Origin: Pseudoalteromonas sp. A25
Lineage (GTDB): Bacteria > Pseudomonadota > Gammaproteobacteria > Enterobacterales > Alteromonadaceae
Direction of reading: 5' to 3'
Assembly (NCBI RefSeq): GCF_009176705.1
Contig: NZ_AP021846.1
Location: 3,070,001-3,134,000 of the forward strand
Length of the DNA stretch: 64,000 nt
Position 1 is the first letter of the stretch, and every line of letters begins with the position of its first letter. A program made the position numbers and the translations under genes. The notes beneath the pieces were generated by a model. That model had not been told where the DNA came from. It saw only the letters and a list, made by a program, of their open reading frames with translations, and did no database searches. This document shows positions 1 through 8,678 of the stretch, piece after piece.

Positions 1-283
1 ATTCATCTTCACTAGGTAGAAACAGTTCAAAATGAAACTCTGAATCATTAAAATGCTCTACGACATGTTTATACATACTGGCAAAAAATTGTTTTAGTGC
101 TTCACTAAAGTGCTGCCCTTCATTAAACACATCACTTAATAACCCCAGATACTCTTTTTCTTCAATATTTAAACCACATGCCAATAACCCACTGATGGCA
201 CCATGTACTTCAGCTGGGGCAACAAAAATATCGTGTTTTTCAAGCAAGAGTTGTGCTTGTGTGTAGTCGTTTAATTCGCTCAT
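1..283 (-). CDS. ygfB: YgfB/UPF0149 family protein, N-terminal part (cut by window edge)
   Basis: The reverse strand from the ATG at 281-283 encodes 94 residues beginning MSELNDYTQAQLLLEKH and runs off the left edge of the window without a stop. The pattern of an N-terminal helix, a VHGAISGLLACGL segment and an acidic region (FELFLPSEDE) fits the YgfB/YecA (UPF0149) family. In E. coli ygfB leads the ubiquinone-gene operon with pepP and ubiH and lies beside the zapA-ssrS locus, which agrees with the 6S RNA found just upstream here. The molecular role of the family is poorly defined. Only the first half is visible. Confidence 0.85.
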   Translation of the reverse strand, partial: MSELNDYTQAQLLLEKHDIFVAPAEVHGAISGLLACGLNIEEKEYLGLLSDVFNEGQHFSEALKQFFASMYKHVVEHFNDSEFHFELFLPSEDE

Positions 284-476
284 CAGGTCAACTTTCTTCG
301 CATATAGTTACTTAATGCTACCACTGCAAGTATAGCAACTCCAAGCAATTGTATCCTATGGAGTAAAATTCCAGCACTGTGATTAGTTTATTAGCAACGA
401 CGCATAAAAACTCAGCAAACGCACAACTATTTACGTTTTATGGTTTCGACTTGGCGCTATGTTTTATATACTGAAG
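284..476. promoter_or_regulatory. Divergent intergenic region between ygfB and 6S RNA
   Basis: About 190 bp with no credible ORF separate the ygfB start from the 6S RNA. An AT-rich TATATA at 465-470, just before the inferred 6S 5' end, is a plausible -10 element for the RNA; I could not assign a convincing -35. In enterobacteria zapA sits in this position, and there is no room for it here. Confidence 0.4.
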
Positions 477-660
477 GAGTTCCCTAGCTCGTAGGACAGT
501 AGATTAAGTCCCTGAGCCGATAAACTTTATTAAGGAATGTAGTTTGCTTGCTATTGAGCAAGCTCGGCATGTACCGAGAAGCCTACGGTGAGCTGTTGCA
601 TTCCGCCTTGAACCTCAGGGTTCAAGGGCTGACATCCGCATCCGCGACGCCGGGGAACAC
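477..660 (+). ncRNA. ssrS: 6S RNA (SsrS)
   Basis: 6S RNA mimics an open promoter and sequesters sigma70 RNA polymerase in stationary phase. The stretch carries landmark segments shared with E. coli SsrS in the same order: AGTCCCTGAGCCGATA at about 507-522, GAGCAAGCTCGG and CCGAGAAGCCTACGG, then the hairpin CCTTGAACCTCAGGGTTCAA and GGGCTGACATCCGC near the 3' side. The ends can pair (GTTCCC at 479-484 with GGGAAC at 653-658), as expected for the closing stem. Length is about 184 nt. The ends are estimated to within roughly 5 nt. The usual downstream partner ygfA (5-formyl-THF cycloligase) is absent. Short ORFs crossing this interval are considered spurious. Confidence 0.93.
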
Positions 661-701
661 CATTCAACATAGCTTTCTTACTTTCTACCTTATAATAGAC
701 A

Positions 702-730
702 CAAAAAAACCCCACCAAGGTGAGGCTTTT
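702..730 (-). terminator. Intrinsic terminator after the DUF3718-like gene
   Basis: On the minus strand CCTCACC, a TTG loop region and GGTGGGG form a stem followed by a run of seven T. It lies 50 bp past the stop of the small secreted protein gene. The plus strand also has the hairpin plus CTTTT, so it may serve the 6S transcript as well. Confidence 0.75.
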
Positions 731-779
731 AGCCAGTTTGATTATTTGCACCTAACCAAACCAAATTAAGACTTGCTAA

Positions 780-1154
780 TTAAAGACCTGCACGCTCTTT
801 AATTACTGCAATAAGAGGAGAACCACCATGTCCATTACCTTCAGCCCATGCGATTTCCGCACCATCTTCTAAAGAACTTTTTGGCAAGTTCTTTACAATG
901 TACTCACCCGTATCAGCAGCATTGCTAATAATCGCATGACGAAGCATATTGTTACCGTTACACTTCACTGCATCAAAAATATTACGGATTTTCACACGTG
1001 AGCTTTTAAGTTTTTTACGCAAACTACTTTTGTCATCTGCTGCAATGTATTCACAAATTGATATTGCAAGTTGCTCATTTGCACTGGCTTGATGGCTAAA
1101 TGACATCGACGCTGCAACAAAAGAAGCTGACACAAGCACGGTAGTTAATTTCAT
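780..1154 (-). CDS. Small secreted protein, DUF3718-like
   Basis: A 124-residue protein with a clear Sec signal peptide (MKLTTVLVSASFVAASMSFS, cleavage after HQASA near residue 25). The mature part has two cysteines, one in ICEYIAADDKSSLRK and one in a CNGNNMLRHA motif, which could form a disulfide. The CNG..LLR-type motif recalls the DUF3718 family of small periplasmic proteins; that assignment is from memory and tentative. A good Shine-Dalgarno (GAGGGTG) precedes the ATG. It is a single-gene unit with its own terminator, downstream of folA on the same strand. Function is unknown. Confidence 0.7.
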   Translation of the reverse strand: MKLTTVLVSASFVAASMSFSHQASANEQLAISICEYIAADDKSSLRKKLKSSRVKIRNIFDAVKCNGNNMLRHAIISNAADTGEYIVKNLPKSSLEDGAEIAWAEGNGHGGSPLIAVIKERAGL

Positions 1155-1233
1155 CTAAAACACCCTCTAATACTTTATTCGTACCCCAAAACGAGTGTAA
1201 TTGTATCAAGCTGCACAAAATTTAGCAATAAAC

Positions 1234-1725
1234 TCATACTTTTTTGTTCAGAGTTACGAATTTATAATTACATAAGTTTTTATCATCAGCTTCACAGTGC
1301 TGCTCTTCGACTACCTGCCAGTTCGCAGCTTTGGTGTAATCAGGAAAGCAGGTATCACCTGCAACGTCTAAATCAATAAATGTTAAATATAGCTTCTCAC
1401 ACATAGGTAGGAACTGCTCATAAATATGCCCCCCACCGATAATCATCACTTCCTCTGCTTCTGAAAGCAGTGCCAGAGCTGCATCTGGAGACGTTACAAC
1501 TTCAATTCCAGCTGCTTTATAGTCACTGTTTCGAGTAATAACAATATTACGCCTACCCGGCAAAGGTCGGCCAATAGATTCAAAAGTTTTTCTACCCATA
1601 ACGACAGGTTTTTGCATTGTCACTCTTTTGAAATGCTGTAAATCTGCAGGTAAATGCCATGGCATTTGGTTGTCTTGACCAATGACTCGGTTATTTGCCA
1701 TCGCCGCTATCATGGAAATTATCAC
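1234..1725 (-). CDS. folA: Dihydrofolate reductase
   Basis: Reduces dihydrofolate to tetrahydrofolate with NADPH in the cytoplasm. Family hallmarks are IAAMANNRVIGQDNQMPWHL (substrate pocket and Met20-type loop), VVMGRKTFESIGRPLPGRRN (NADPH binding) and the EVMIIGGGHIYEQFLP motif. I prefer the GTG start at 1725: it is preceded by GAGG with a 7-nt gap and gives an N terminus one residue longer than E. coli DHFR. The ATG at 1737 lacks a ribosome-binding site, and using it would add four residues. The protein is then 163 residues, normal for the family. Transcribed after obg but separated from it by a terminator. Confidence 0.93.
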   Translation of the reverse strand: MIISMIAAMANNRVIGQDNQMPWHLPADLQHFKRVTMQKPVVMGRKTFESIGRPLPGRRNIVITRNSDYKAAGIEVVTSPDAALALLSEAEEVMIIGGGHIYEQFLPMCEKLYLTFIDLDVAGDTCFPDYTKAANWQVVEEQHCEADDKNLCNYKFVTLNKKV

Positions 1726-1752
1726 GCTTAACCTCATTAATGATTTAGTATT

Positions 1753-1776
1753 AAAAAAAGGGCCACAAAGCCCTTA
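1753..1776 (-). terminator. Intrinsic terminator after obg
   Basis: Minus strand AAGGGC, TTTGTG loop, GCCCTT and seven T lie just past the obg stop, separating the rplU-rpmA-obg group from folA. Confidence 0.85.
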
Positions 1777-1795
1777 ATTATTTATATGATTTTAC

Positions 1796-2986
<1,191 letters not shown>

Positions 2987-3090
2987 CTAATACCGAAGTA
3001 TAATACCTTTACCACTAAAGCTTTAATCATTATTGCACAGAGCAACAAAAACTATCTTTGGTTGATAAAGTTTTGCTTTAGACAAACAAA

Positions 3091-3116
3091 AAACCCCGCC
3101 GTAGCGGGGTTTTTTA
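3091..3116 (-). terminator. Terminator after rpmA
   Basis: AAACCCCGC, a CGTA loop and GCGGGGTTT form a near-perfect hairpin with T tracts on both sides, so it can work on either strand. It sits 14 bp past the rpmA stop. Confidence 0.88.
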
Positions 3117-3129
3117 AATCTTTTACCGA

Positions 3130-3387
3130 TTACTCAGCAACGATGCTAACGTATTTACGGTTTAAAGGACCTTTTTGTTCAAAAACAACTTTACCGTCTG
3201 CTTTTGCAAAAATTGTGTGGTCTTTACCGATACCTGCGTTAGTGCCAGCGTGGAACTTAGTACCACGTTGACGAACAATGATGTTACCCGCTAATACTGA
3301 TTCACCACCGAAACGCTTAACACCTAAGCGTTTACTTTCTGAATCGCGACCGTTACGAGTACTACCAGCTGCCTTCTTATGTGCCAT
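3130..3387 (-). CDS. rpmA: 50S ribosomal protein L27
   Basis: L27 sits near the peptidyl transferase centre of the 50S subunit, where its N-terminal tail contacts tRNA. The 85-residue sequence begins [16 protein letters not shown] and contains [20 protein letters not shown] and [16 protein letters not shown], all typical of L27. Length matches E. coli. It starts 17 bp after the rplU stop, giving the usual rplU-rpmA pair. The N terminus directly starts with Met-Ala-His, without the cleaved extension found in Firmicutes. Confidence 0.98.
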   Translation of the reverse strand: MAHKKAAGSTRNGRDSESKRLGVKRFGGESVLAGNIIVRQRGTKFHAGTNAGIGKDHTIFAKADGKVVFEQKGPLNRKYVSIVAE

Positions 3388-3404
3388 CTTTCTGTACCTC
3401 TAAA

Positions 3405-3716
3405 TTAAGCGCTAATGCCAGTGATTTTAACTTCAGTGAACCATTGACGATGGCCCATCTGCTTACGAGAATGCTTACGACGTCTAAACTTAACGATCTT
3501 AATCTTCTCACCGCGACCATGTGAAACAACCTCAGCTGTTACCTTGCCACCGTTTACGAACGGTGCACCGATCTCGATTTTCTCACCATCAGCAACTAGA
3601 AGTACTGAATCAAATTCAACTGCTGCACCAGTTTCAACGTCTAATTTCTCTAGACGAATTGTTTGACCTTCAGTCACACGGTGCTGTTTACCACCACTTT
3701 GGAAAACCGCGTACAT
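3405..3716 (-). CDS. rplU: 50S ribosomal protein L21
   Basis: L21 binds 23S rRNA in the 50S subunit. The ATG at 3716 ([18 protein letters not shown]) is chosen because it gives exactly 103 residues, the E. coli length, and follows GGAG at the normal distance; an upstream in-frame start would add 17 residues lacking similarity. The C-terminal [20 protein letters not shown] segment is the rRNA-binding signature. A structured leader and a good sigma70 promoter precede it (separate entries). Confidence 0.97.
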   Translation of the reverse strand: MYAVFQSGGKQHRVTEGQTIRLEKLDVETGAAVEFDSVLLVADGEKIEIGAPFVNGGKVTAEVVSHGRGEKIKIVKFRRRKHSRKQMGHRQWFTEVKITGISA

Positions 3717-3776
3717 AATTAACTCCGTCTGTGCGCCCTCAAATCGACGCAACTTAATATTCTTCAATAGGGCGCG
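3717..3776 (-). promoter_or_regulatory. rplU 5' leader with closing stem (possible L21 autoregulatory site)
   Basis: In the ~55-nt leader, GCGCCCT (plus-strand complement at 3769-3775) can pair with AGGGCGC (complement at 3733-3739), a perfect 7-bp GC-rich stem enclosing about 29 nt and lying just before the Shine-Dalgarno. Ribosomal-protein leaders commonly carry such structures for autoregulation. That this one binds L21 is inference. Confidence 0.4.
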
Positions 3777-3777
3777 A

Positions 3778-3806
3778 AGTTTACGCTAATGCTTTACTAC
3801 AAGCAA
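3778..3806 (-). promoter_or_regulatory. sigma70 promoter of rplU-rpmA
   Basis: On the minus strand TTGCTT (complement of 3801-3806) and TAAACT (complement of 3778-3783) are separated by exactly 17 bp, about 60 bp upstream of the rplU start. This is a standard sigma70 arrangement. Confidence 0.6.
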
Positions 3807-4082
3807 GCCTATTTTTGTAGAAAATGAATAAAAAATAACAGCTATGAGGGCGAATCATTATTTTTTGCTAGTCTATCCAAAAAATGACTTAAACCAAAGC
3901 GCTTTTTTACACTTTTAAGACGTTTCTTTAAGCTTATAAATCAGCTTGTAACTAGTCTAAATAATCAACAACATATATAGAGTAAGTTATTTTTTCAGCC
4001 AGATCTGGACAAAATATCGAGCTAGTTAAAATTTTGTAGTACACTCGCCCTGTATCTCGTAATTTTTTTGGCTTGGAGCACA
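3807..4082. promoter_or_regulatory. Divergent intergenic region between rplU and ispB
   Basis: About 275 AT-rich bases without a credible gene. The ispB side holds TAGTACACT at about 4037-4045, a plausible extended -10. I saw no strong repeats or operators. Confidence 0.35.
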
Positions 4083-5054
4083 ATGGATATCAAAACTATC
4101 CAGACGTTAATCGAACCGGATATGCTTAACGTCAATCAACTTATTCATGCGCAAATGCAATCTGATGTCGCCTTAGTTAATCAGCTAGGTCTTTACATTG
4201 TAAATAGCGGCGGCAAGCGTATCCGACCTATGCTAACTCTACTCACAGCCAAAGCGCTTGAGTGCTCTGACGACCAGCATATCACCTTAGCTACTATCAT
4301 AGAGTTTATTCATACAGCAACTCTGCTACATGACGATGTAGTTGATGAATCTGCGCTTCGTCGAGGAGAGCCAACAGCGAACGCCGAGTTTGGTAATGCC
4401 GCAAGCGTTTTAGTCGGCGATTTTATCTATACTCGCTCATTCCAGCTAATGGTTGGCTTGAATAATATGCAGGTAATGCAAATTCTTGCCGATGCCACTA
4501 ACATCATAGCTGAAGGTGAAGTATTGCAATTGATGAATTGCAACGACCCAGACACGACTGAACAAAGCTATATGCAGGTTATTTATAGTAAGACGGCAAA
4601 ACTGTTCGAAGCTGCAACTATGCTACCTGCCGTTGTGTTAAAGCAACCAACAGAAGTACAAGAAGCATTGAAATTATATGGAATGCATTTAGGCACGGCT
4701 TTTCAATTAGTTGATGATGTACTTGATTACAGCGCAAACGCTGAGCAGATGGGTAAAAACTTAGGAGATGATTTAACTGAGGGTAAACCAACACTGCCAT
4801 TGATATATGCTATGCAACACGGTACTGAACAACAGGTTAAGCAGATCAGAGAAGCGATCAGTACAGGTAATGGCATGGCTTACCTGAGCGATATCCTAGC
4901 AACCTTAGAGCAAACTAACGCGTTAGAGTTTGCAATGGATAAAGCGAAACATGAAGCTCAAAAAGCAATTGATCACTTAGCTGTTTTAGCTGAATCACCA
5001 TATAAGCAAGCACTGGTAGCGCTTGCCGAGCTTTCAGTGGCACGCGATCACTAA
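4083..5054 (+). CDS. ispB: Octaprenyl diphosphate synthase
   Basis: Makes the C40 side-chain precursor of ubiquinone and menaquinone from FPP and IPP. The first aspartate-rich motif is LLHDDVVDES and the second is QLVDDVLDYS, with GGKRIRPML for IPP binding. The ATG at 4083 is chosen because it follows TTGGAGCACA and gives 323 residues, the same as E. coli IspB; an in-frame TTG five codons upstream has no Shine-Dalgarno. It is divergent from rplU as in enterobacteria. The exact product chain length cannot be read from sequence, but C40 fits the order. Confidence 0.95.
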   Translation: MDIKTIQTLIEPDMLNVNQLIHAQMQSDVALVNQLGLYIVNSGGKRIRPMLTLLTAKALECSDDQHITLATIIEFIHTATLLHDDVVDESALRRGEPTANAEFGNAASVLVGDFIYTRSFQLMVGLNNMQVMQILADATNIIAEGEVLQLMNCNDPDTTEQSYMQVIYSKTAKLFEAATMLPAVVLKQPTEVQEALKLYGMHLGTAFQLVDDVLDYSANAEQMGKNLGDDLTEGKPTLPLIYAMQHGTEQQVKQIREAISTGNGMAYLSDILATLEQTNALEFAMDKAKHEAQKAIDHLAVLAESPYKQALVALAELSVARDH

Positions 5055-5078
5055 AGCGATTGGCTATTTAGCCAAGAA

Positions 5079-5102
5079 AAGCCGCTTAAGCGGCTTTTTT
5101 AA
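5079..5102 (+). terminator. Terminator after ispB
   Basis: AAGCCGCTTAAGCGGCTT is a perfect hairpin followed by a T run, 25 bp past the ispB stop; it also separates ispB from the convergent yggX. Confidence 0.9.
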
Positions 5103-5113
5103 ACTTTTAAGGT

Positions 5114-5389
5114 TTATTTTTGCTCCGGAGGACGATACCCTTCGATTTCAACCTCTTTGTTTTCAAATAAAAACCCTACCATTTGCTGCTCTAGCAGCGC
5201 GCGGTGATCTGGATCCATCATGTTTAAATGTTTTTCATTGATCAACATTGTTTGTTTATGTTGCCACTGCTGCCACGCTTCTTTTGAAATATTGTTAAAA
5301 ATCCTTTCTCCTACCTCGCCTGGATACAGTTGAAAATCCAAACCAGGTGCTTCTTTTTGTAACTTTTGACAAAATACTGTACGAGCCAT
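5114..5389 (-). CDS. yggX: YggX, probable Fe(II)-trafficking protein
   Basis: A 91-residue protein matching YggX throughout: [47 protein letters not shown] helix and [17 protein letters not shown]. The single conserved cysteine is in the TVFC motif. YggX protects iron-sulfur clusters from oxidative damage and helps repair them. The ATG at 5389 is preferred over one four codons upstream because the family starts MART/MSRT. It sits 39 bp after mutY on the same strand, the conserved mutY-yggX unit; MutY itself contains a 4Fe-4S cluster. Confidence 0.95.
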   Translation of the reverse strand: MARTVFCQKLQKEAPGLDFQLYPGEVGERIFNNISKEAWQQWQHKQTMLINEKHLNMMDPDHRALLEQQMVGFLFENKEVEIEGYRPPEQK

Positions 5390-5428
5390 AACGTTTTCCA
5401 AATTAAATCGAAGAATATTACTGCTAGT

Positions 5429-6487
5429 TTAACTCATTGCGCTTAGGACTTTAACCAACTTTTTAGTCGGTGCAGCAAGGCCAACTTGTGGGTGTTTATT
5501 CATGTCATACCAAATAATTGGTTGTTCATGTACAAAGTCAGGTACTGCATTTAACTTAAGAAGTTGCGGGTGAATGGTCAATTCAAAATGAGTAAATATA
5601 TGAACAAACGACTCTAATGACTCAATAATGCCATTAAGTCCTTGCTGAGCAATAAATTGCTCAATCTCAATCAACGATTGGAACTCAAAAAAGCCAAACA
5701 ACCCACCCCAAATACCTGAGCTTGGCCTTTTCTCCATAAGTACTTTATCTTCAGCGCAAATAATTAGGTGATATGCTTGCTTTTTAGGCTTTTCCTTCTT
5801 TGGTTTTGAATTAGGAAAAGCCTTTACTTGATCATGCTTAAACGCTTGACATCCACTGACCAAGGGGCACGCTAAACAATCAAAGTTACTTCGAGAGCAG
5901 AGGCTCGCCCCCAAATCCATCATAGCTTGATTAAACTCCGTGACGTTATTTTTAGGAGTTATCGCGTCACTTAGTGACCAAAGTTGATTTTCAACTTTTT
6001 TAACACCATACCACCCTTCAACCATAAAAAAGCGAGCCAGCACACGCTTAACATTGCCATCTAAAATAGGATGGTGTTGACCAAGCGCTAAAGACAAAAT
6101 GGCACCAGCGGTAGAGCGACCAATACCTGGTAGTGCCATTACTTGCTCGAGTGTTTGAGGAAACTCTCCGCCATATTCATTTGTAACGATTTTGGCTGTT
6201 TTGTGTAAATTTCTCGCTCTTGCGTAATAGCCTAATCCAGTCCAGTGGTGCAGCACTTCATCTTCAGGCGCTAGTGCGAGCGCTTCAACACTCGGAAATC
6301 GCGTCATAAATCGCTCAAAATATGGGATCACTGTCACTACCTGAGTCTGCTGCAACATCACCTCAGAAACCCATACTTTATAGGGTGTTTTCTCTAGCTG
6401 CCAGGGTAACGTTTTACGACCATGTTGGTGATACCAATTAACGACCTGCTCGGCAAACCATTCTGCTTGTTGACTAGATACCTGCAT
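5429..6487 (-). CDS. mutY: A/G-specific adenine glycosylase
   Basis: Removes adenine mispaired with 8-oxoguanine. Features in order: [18 protein letters not shown] near the N terminus, the helix-hairpin-helix with [13 protein letters not shown] (~residues 120-132), the catalytic aspartate in [11 protein letters not shown], and the 4Fe-4S loop with cysteine spacing C-x6-C-x2-C-x5-C ([17 protein letters not shown]). A C-terminal NUDIX-like domain ([20 protein letters not shown]) reads 8-oxoG. Length 352 is normal. Operon with yggX; divergent from trmB. Confidence 0.97.
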   Translation of the reverse strand: MQVSSQQAEWFAEQVVNWYHQHGRKTLPWQLEKTPYKVWVSEVMLQQTQVVTVIPYFERFMTRFPSVEALALAPEDEVLHHWTGLGYYARARNLHKTAKIVTNEYGGEFPQTLEQVMALPGIGRSTAGAILSLALGQHHPILDGNVKRVLARFFMVEGWYGVKKVENQLWSLSDAITPKNNVTEFNQAMMDLGASLCSRSNFDCLACPLVSGCQAFKHDQVKAFPNSKPKKEKPKKQAYHLIICAEDKVLMEKRPSSGIWGGLFGFFEFQSLIEIEQFIAQQGLNGIIESLESFVHIFTHFELTIHPQLLKLNAVPDFVHEQPIIWYDMNKHPQVGLAAPTKKLVKVLSAMS

Positions 6488-6618
6488 TTACCACACTATT
6501 TTTATAACCATTTCAATTGCACGCCAGTGTATGGCGCTTTTAAAAACAGTCAAGCTATTGTACTTATGTTCATGAACAGGGATAATATGCGCCCGTTTTT
6601 TATACCAATGAATTGACT

Positions 6619-7344
6619 ATGAATGAATCGAGTAAAACCGCGCTAGAGCAAGCTCAGCAAGAAGGTAAATACATCCGTAAAGTGCGTAGCTTTGTTAAAC
6701 GCGAAGGCCGTTTAACAAAAGGTCAACAAGCTGCCATTGATAAGTGCTGGCCCACGATGGGGTTAGAACATAACCAGGGGATGCTCGATTTTTCGAAAAT
6801 TTTTGGTAACGACAATGGTGTAGTCCTTGAGATTGGCTTCGGTATGGGTAAATCTTTGGTTGAAATGGCAAAAAATGCGCCTGAACTTAATTTTATCGGT
6901 ATTGAGGTTCATCGCCCTGGTGTTGGAGCCTGCTTAATGGATGCTGATGAACAACACGTAACAAACCTACGTGTGTTTGAACACGACGCGGTTGAAGTGC
7001 TTGCTGACTGTATCCCTGATGAGAGTTTGACTACTATGCAGTTATTCTTCCCAGATCCTTGGCATAAGAAGCGCCATCATAAGCGTCGAATAGTGCAACC
7101 TGAATTTGTAGAAAGCTTGCGCAAAAAATTAAAAATAGGTGGCGTTTTTCACATGGCCACTGACTGGGAGAACTATGCAGAACACATGCTAGAAGTGATG
7201 CAAAGCGCTCCTGGCTACGAAAACACGTCAACTACTAACGACTATGTGCCACGCCCTGCTAATCGCCCGCTTACTAAATTTGAGCAACGCGGCCATCGCC
7301 TCGGACATGGTGTTTGGGACTTAATGTTTAAACGCGTTAAGTAA
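6619..7344 (+). CDS. trmB: tRNA (guanine-N7-)-methyltransferase
   Basis: Forms m7G46 in the tRNA variable loop using SAM. The SAM motif [14 protein letters not shown] (~75-88) and the family signature [16 protein letters not shown] (~140-156) are both present, ending with [18 protein letters not shown]. The ATG at 6619 gives 241 residues (E. coli 239). It is divergent from mutY, with just over 130 bp between the starts, an order shared with E. coli. Confidence 0.96.
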   Translation: MNESSKTALEQAQQEGKYIRKVRSFVKREGRLTKGQQAAIDKCWPTMGLEHNQGMLDFSKIFGNDNGVVLEIGFGMGKSLVEMAKNAPELNFIGIEVHRPGVGACLMDADEQHVTNLRVFEHDAVEVLADCIPDESLTTMQLFFPDPWHKKRHHKRRIVQPEFVESLRKKLKIGGVFHMATDWENYAEHMLEVMQSAPGYENTSTTNDYVPRPANRPLTKFEQRGHRLGHGVWDLMFKRVK

Positions 7345-7369
7345 CCTTTAGCATATAGCCAACACTTTT

Positions 7370-7390
7370 AGGGCCTTTATTGGCCCTTTA
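7370..7390 (+). terminator. Probable weak terminator after trmB
   Basis: AGGGCC, TTTAT loop, GGCCCT followed by TTATAAT. The T tract is short, so partial read-through into rsmC is likely. Confidence 0.5.
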
Positions 7391-7402
7391 TAATGAGTAA
7401 TT

Positions 7403-8437
7403 ATGAGCAAACTATCGAACCCAAGCCTTTTACTACTTCGCAATGAAGATGAGCTGTGCGGCAATAATATCCTAGTCATTAACACTAACCGAGATGGCTT
7501 TTTATCTGAACTCAGCAGACTAAACCCAAATGCCACAATTAACGCCTTTAGCTACAATGTTGCTGATCATAATGATTCAAGTAAGTATGCAAATGTGCAA
7601 AGCTTCGTCAGTCATAGTCTACCTGCGCTAAAAGACCTAGATTTAATTATCTACTACTATCCCAAATCTAAGCCTGAAGCACTGATGATGCTGGACAATA
7701 TCCGTTCAATCGCGAGCAAAGATACTCGACTATTAGTGGTAGGCGACAATAAAGGTGGGGTGAAATCGGTAGAGAAACAACTCAAACCATTTGCTGAGCA
7801 GTTTTATAAGCTCGAAAGTGCAAAACATTGCGTTCTGTATGAATTTTCAGGGTTAGAGCCGATAGTACAGTTTGATATTAAAAACTATCAAAGCACTTTC
7901 AATGTTACCGTTGCTGGGCACTCATTCTCTGTTGCAAGTGTCCCTGGCGTGTTCAATCACGGAAAACTAGATGTCGGTACGCAGCTACTACTTAGTAATA
8001 TTAGTGTGCCATACAAAGGTAAGGTGCTCGACTTTGGCTGCGGTGCCGGTATTATTGCAACATTTTTAGGAACCCAGCAAAGTGAGCTAAAACTACATTG
8101 TTTAGACGTGAATGCATTAGCTATCTATGCAACAGAGCAGACTTTGGCGCTTAACAACTTAACTGCAGAGTGCATTTTAAGTGATGGAATGAGCGATGTT
8201 TCTGGACAATACCACCTGATAATTAGCAACCCGCCATTTCATACCGGCATTGCAACAGACTACGGTATTGCTGAGCGATTTTTAGAACAAGCGAAAAGCT
8301 TTTTGAAGCCAAATGGTCAGATACAAATTGTTGCAAATAACTTTTTAAAATATCCGCCAATCTTAGAGCAGCAATTTGGCACCTATGCCATTTTAGCTAA
8401 AAACACCAAGTTTACCGTTTACCAAGCTAGCCGATAG
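7403..8437 (+). CDS. rsmC: 16S rRNA m2G1207 methyltransferase
   Basis: Methylates N2 of G1207 of 16S rRNA. RsmC is a duplicated methyltransferase: the N-terminal half (residues ~1-150) is a degenerate, non-catalytic copy, and the C-terminal half holds the SAM motif VLDFGCGAGIIATFLG (~residues 208-223) and the catalytic SNPPFHTG motif (~275-282). Both halves are visible here and the 344-residue length fits E. coli RsmC (343). It starts 16 nt after the trmB hairpin and may be transcribed with trmB. Confidence 0.93.
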   Translation: MSKLSNPSLLLLRNEDELCGNNILVINTNRDGFLSELSRLNPNATINAFSYNVADHNDSSKYANVQSFVSHSLPALKDLDLIIYYYPKSKPEALMMLDNIRSIASKDTRLLVVGDNKGGVKSVEKQLKPFAEQFYKLESAKHCVLYEFSGLEPIVQFDIKNYQSTFNVTVAGHSFSVASVPGVFNHGKLDVGTQLLLSNISVPYKGKVLDFGCGAGIIATFLGTQQSELKLHCLDVNALAIYATEQTLALNNLTAECILSDGMSDVSGQYHLIISNPPFHTGIATDYGIAERFLEQAKSFLKPNGQIQIVANNFLKYPPILEQQFGTYAILAKNTKFTVYQASR

Positions 8438-8475
8438 GCTGATTAAGGCCACAAAACCGCATTCCACACCCATTT

Positions 8476-8525
8476 TTAGATAAAATAACATGCAAAATCA
8501 GGGATTTTTTTGTTATTTTATCTAA
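8476..8525. repeat. Perfect 15-bp inverted repeat upstream of the kinase operon
   Basis: TTAGATAAAATAACA at 8476-8490 is the exact reverse complement of TGTTATTTTATCTAA at 8511-8525, with a 20-nt loop. It starts about 40 bp past rsmC and ends about 150 bp before the kinase start. There is no T tract after it, so a simple terminator is unlikely; it may be an operator or an RNA hairpin. Confidence 0.6.
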
Positions 8526-8678
8526 TCTGTTTGCTACACTAAAATGTAGTTTTTGTATTCTACTCTTTTTCACGCTAAACAAGGCCACTTGAGTAGCTTG
8601 TGCAGTTTTGCAAATTTAGCAAGGCATAGATAAAAATAGCGGATAAGTTTTTAGTAACTAGCTGAATTAAGGCTAATA

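Noticed and set aside
548..769. 73-residue ORF on plus strand and a 66-residue ORF on minus strand over the same bases
   Set aside because: Both lie in the 6S RNA and have no ribosome-binding site or family resemblance.
5023..5241. Plus-strand ORF crossing the end of ispB and yggX
   Set aside because: Crosses a strong terminator and is antisense to yggX; no RBS.
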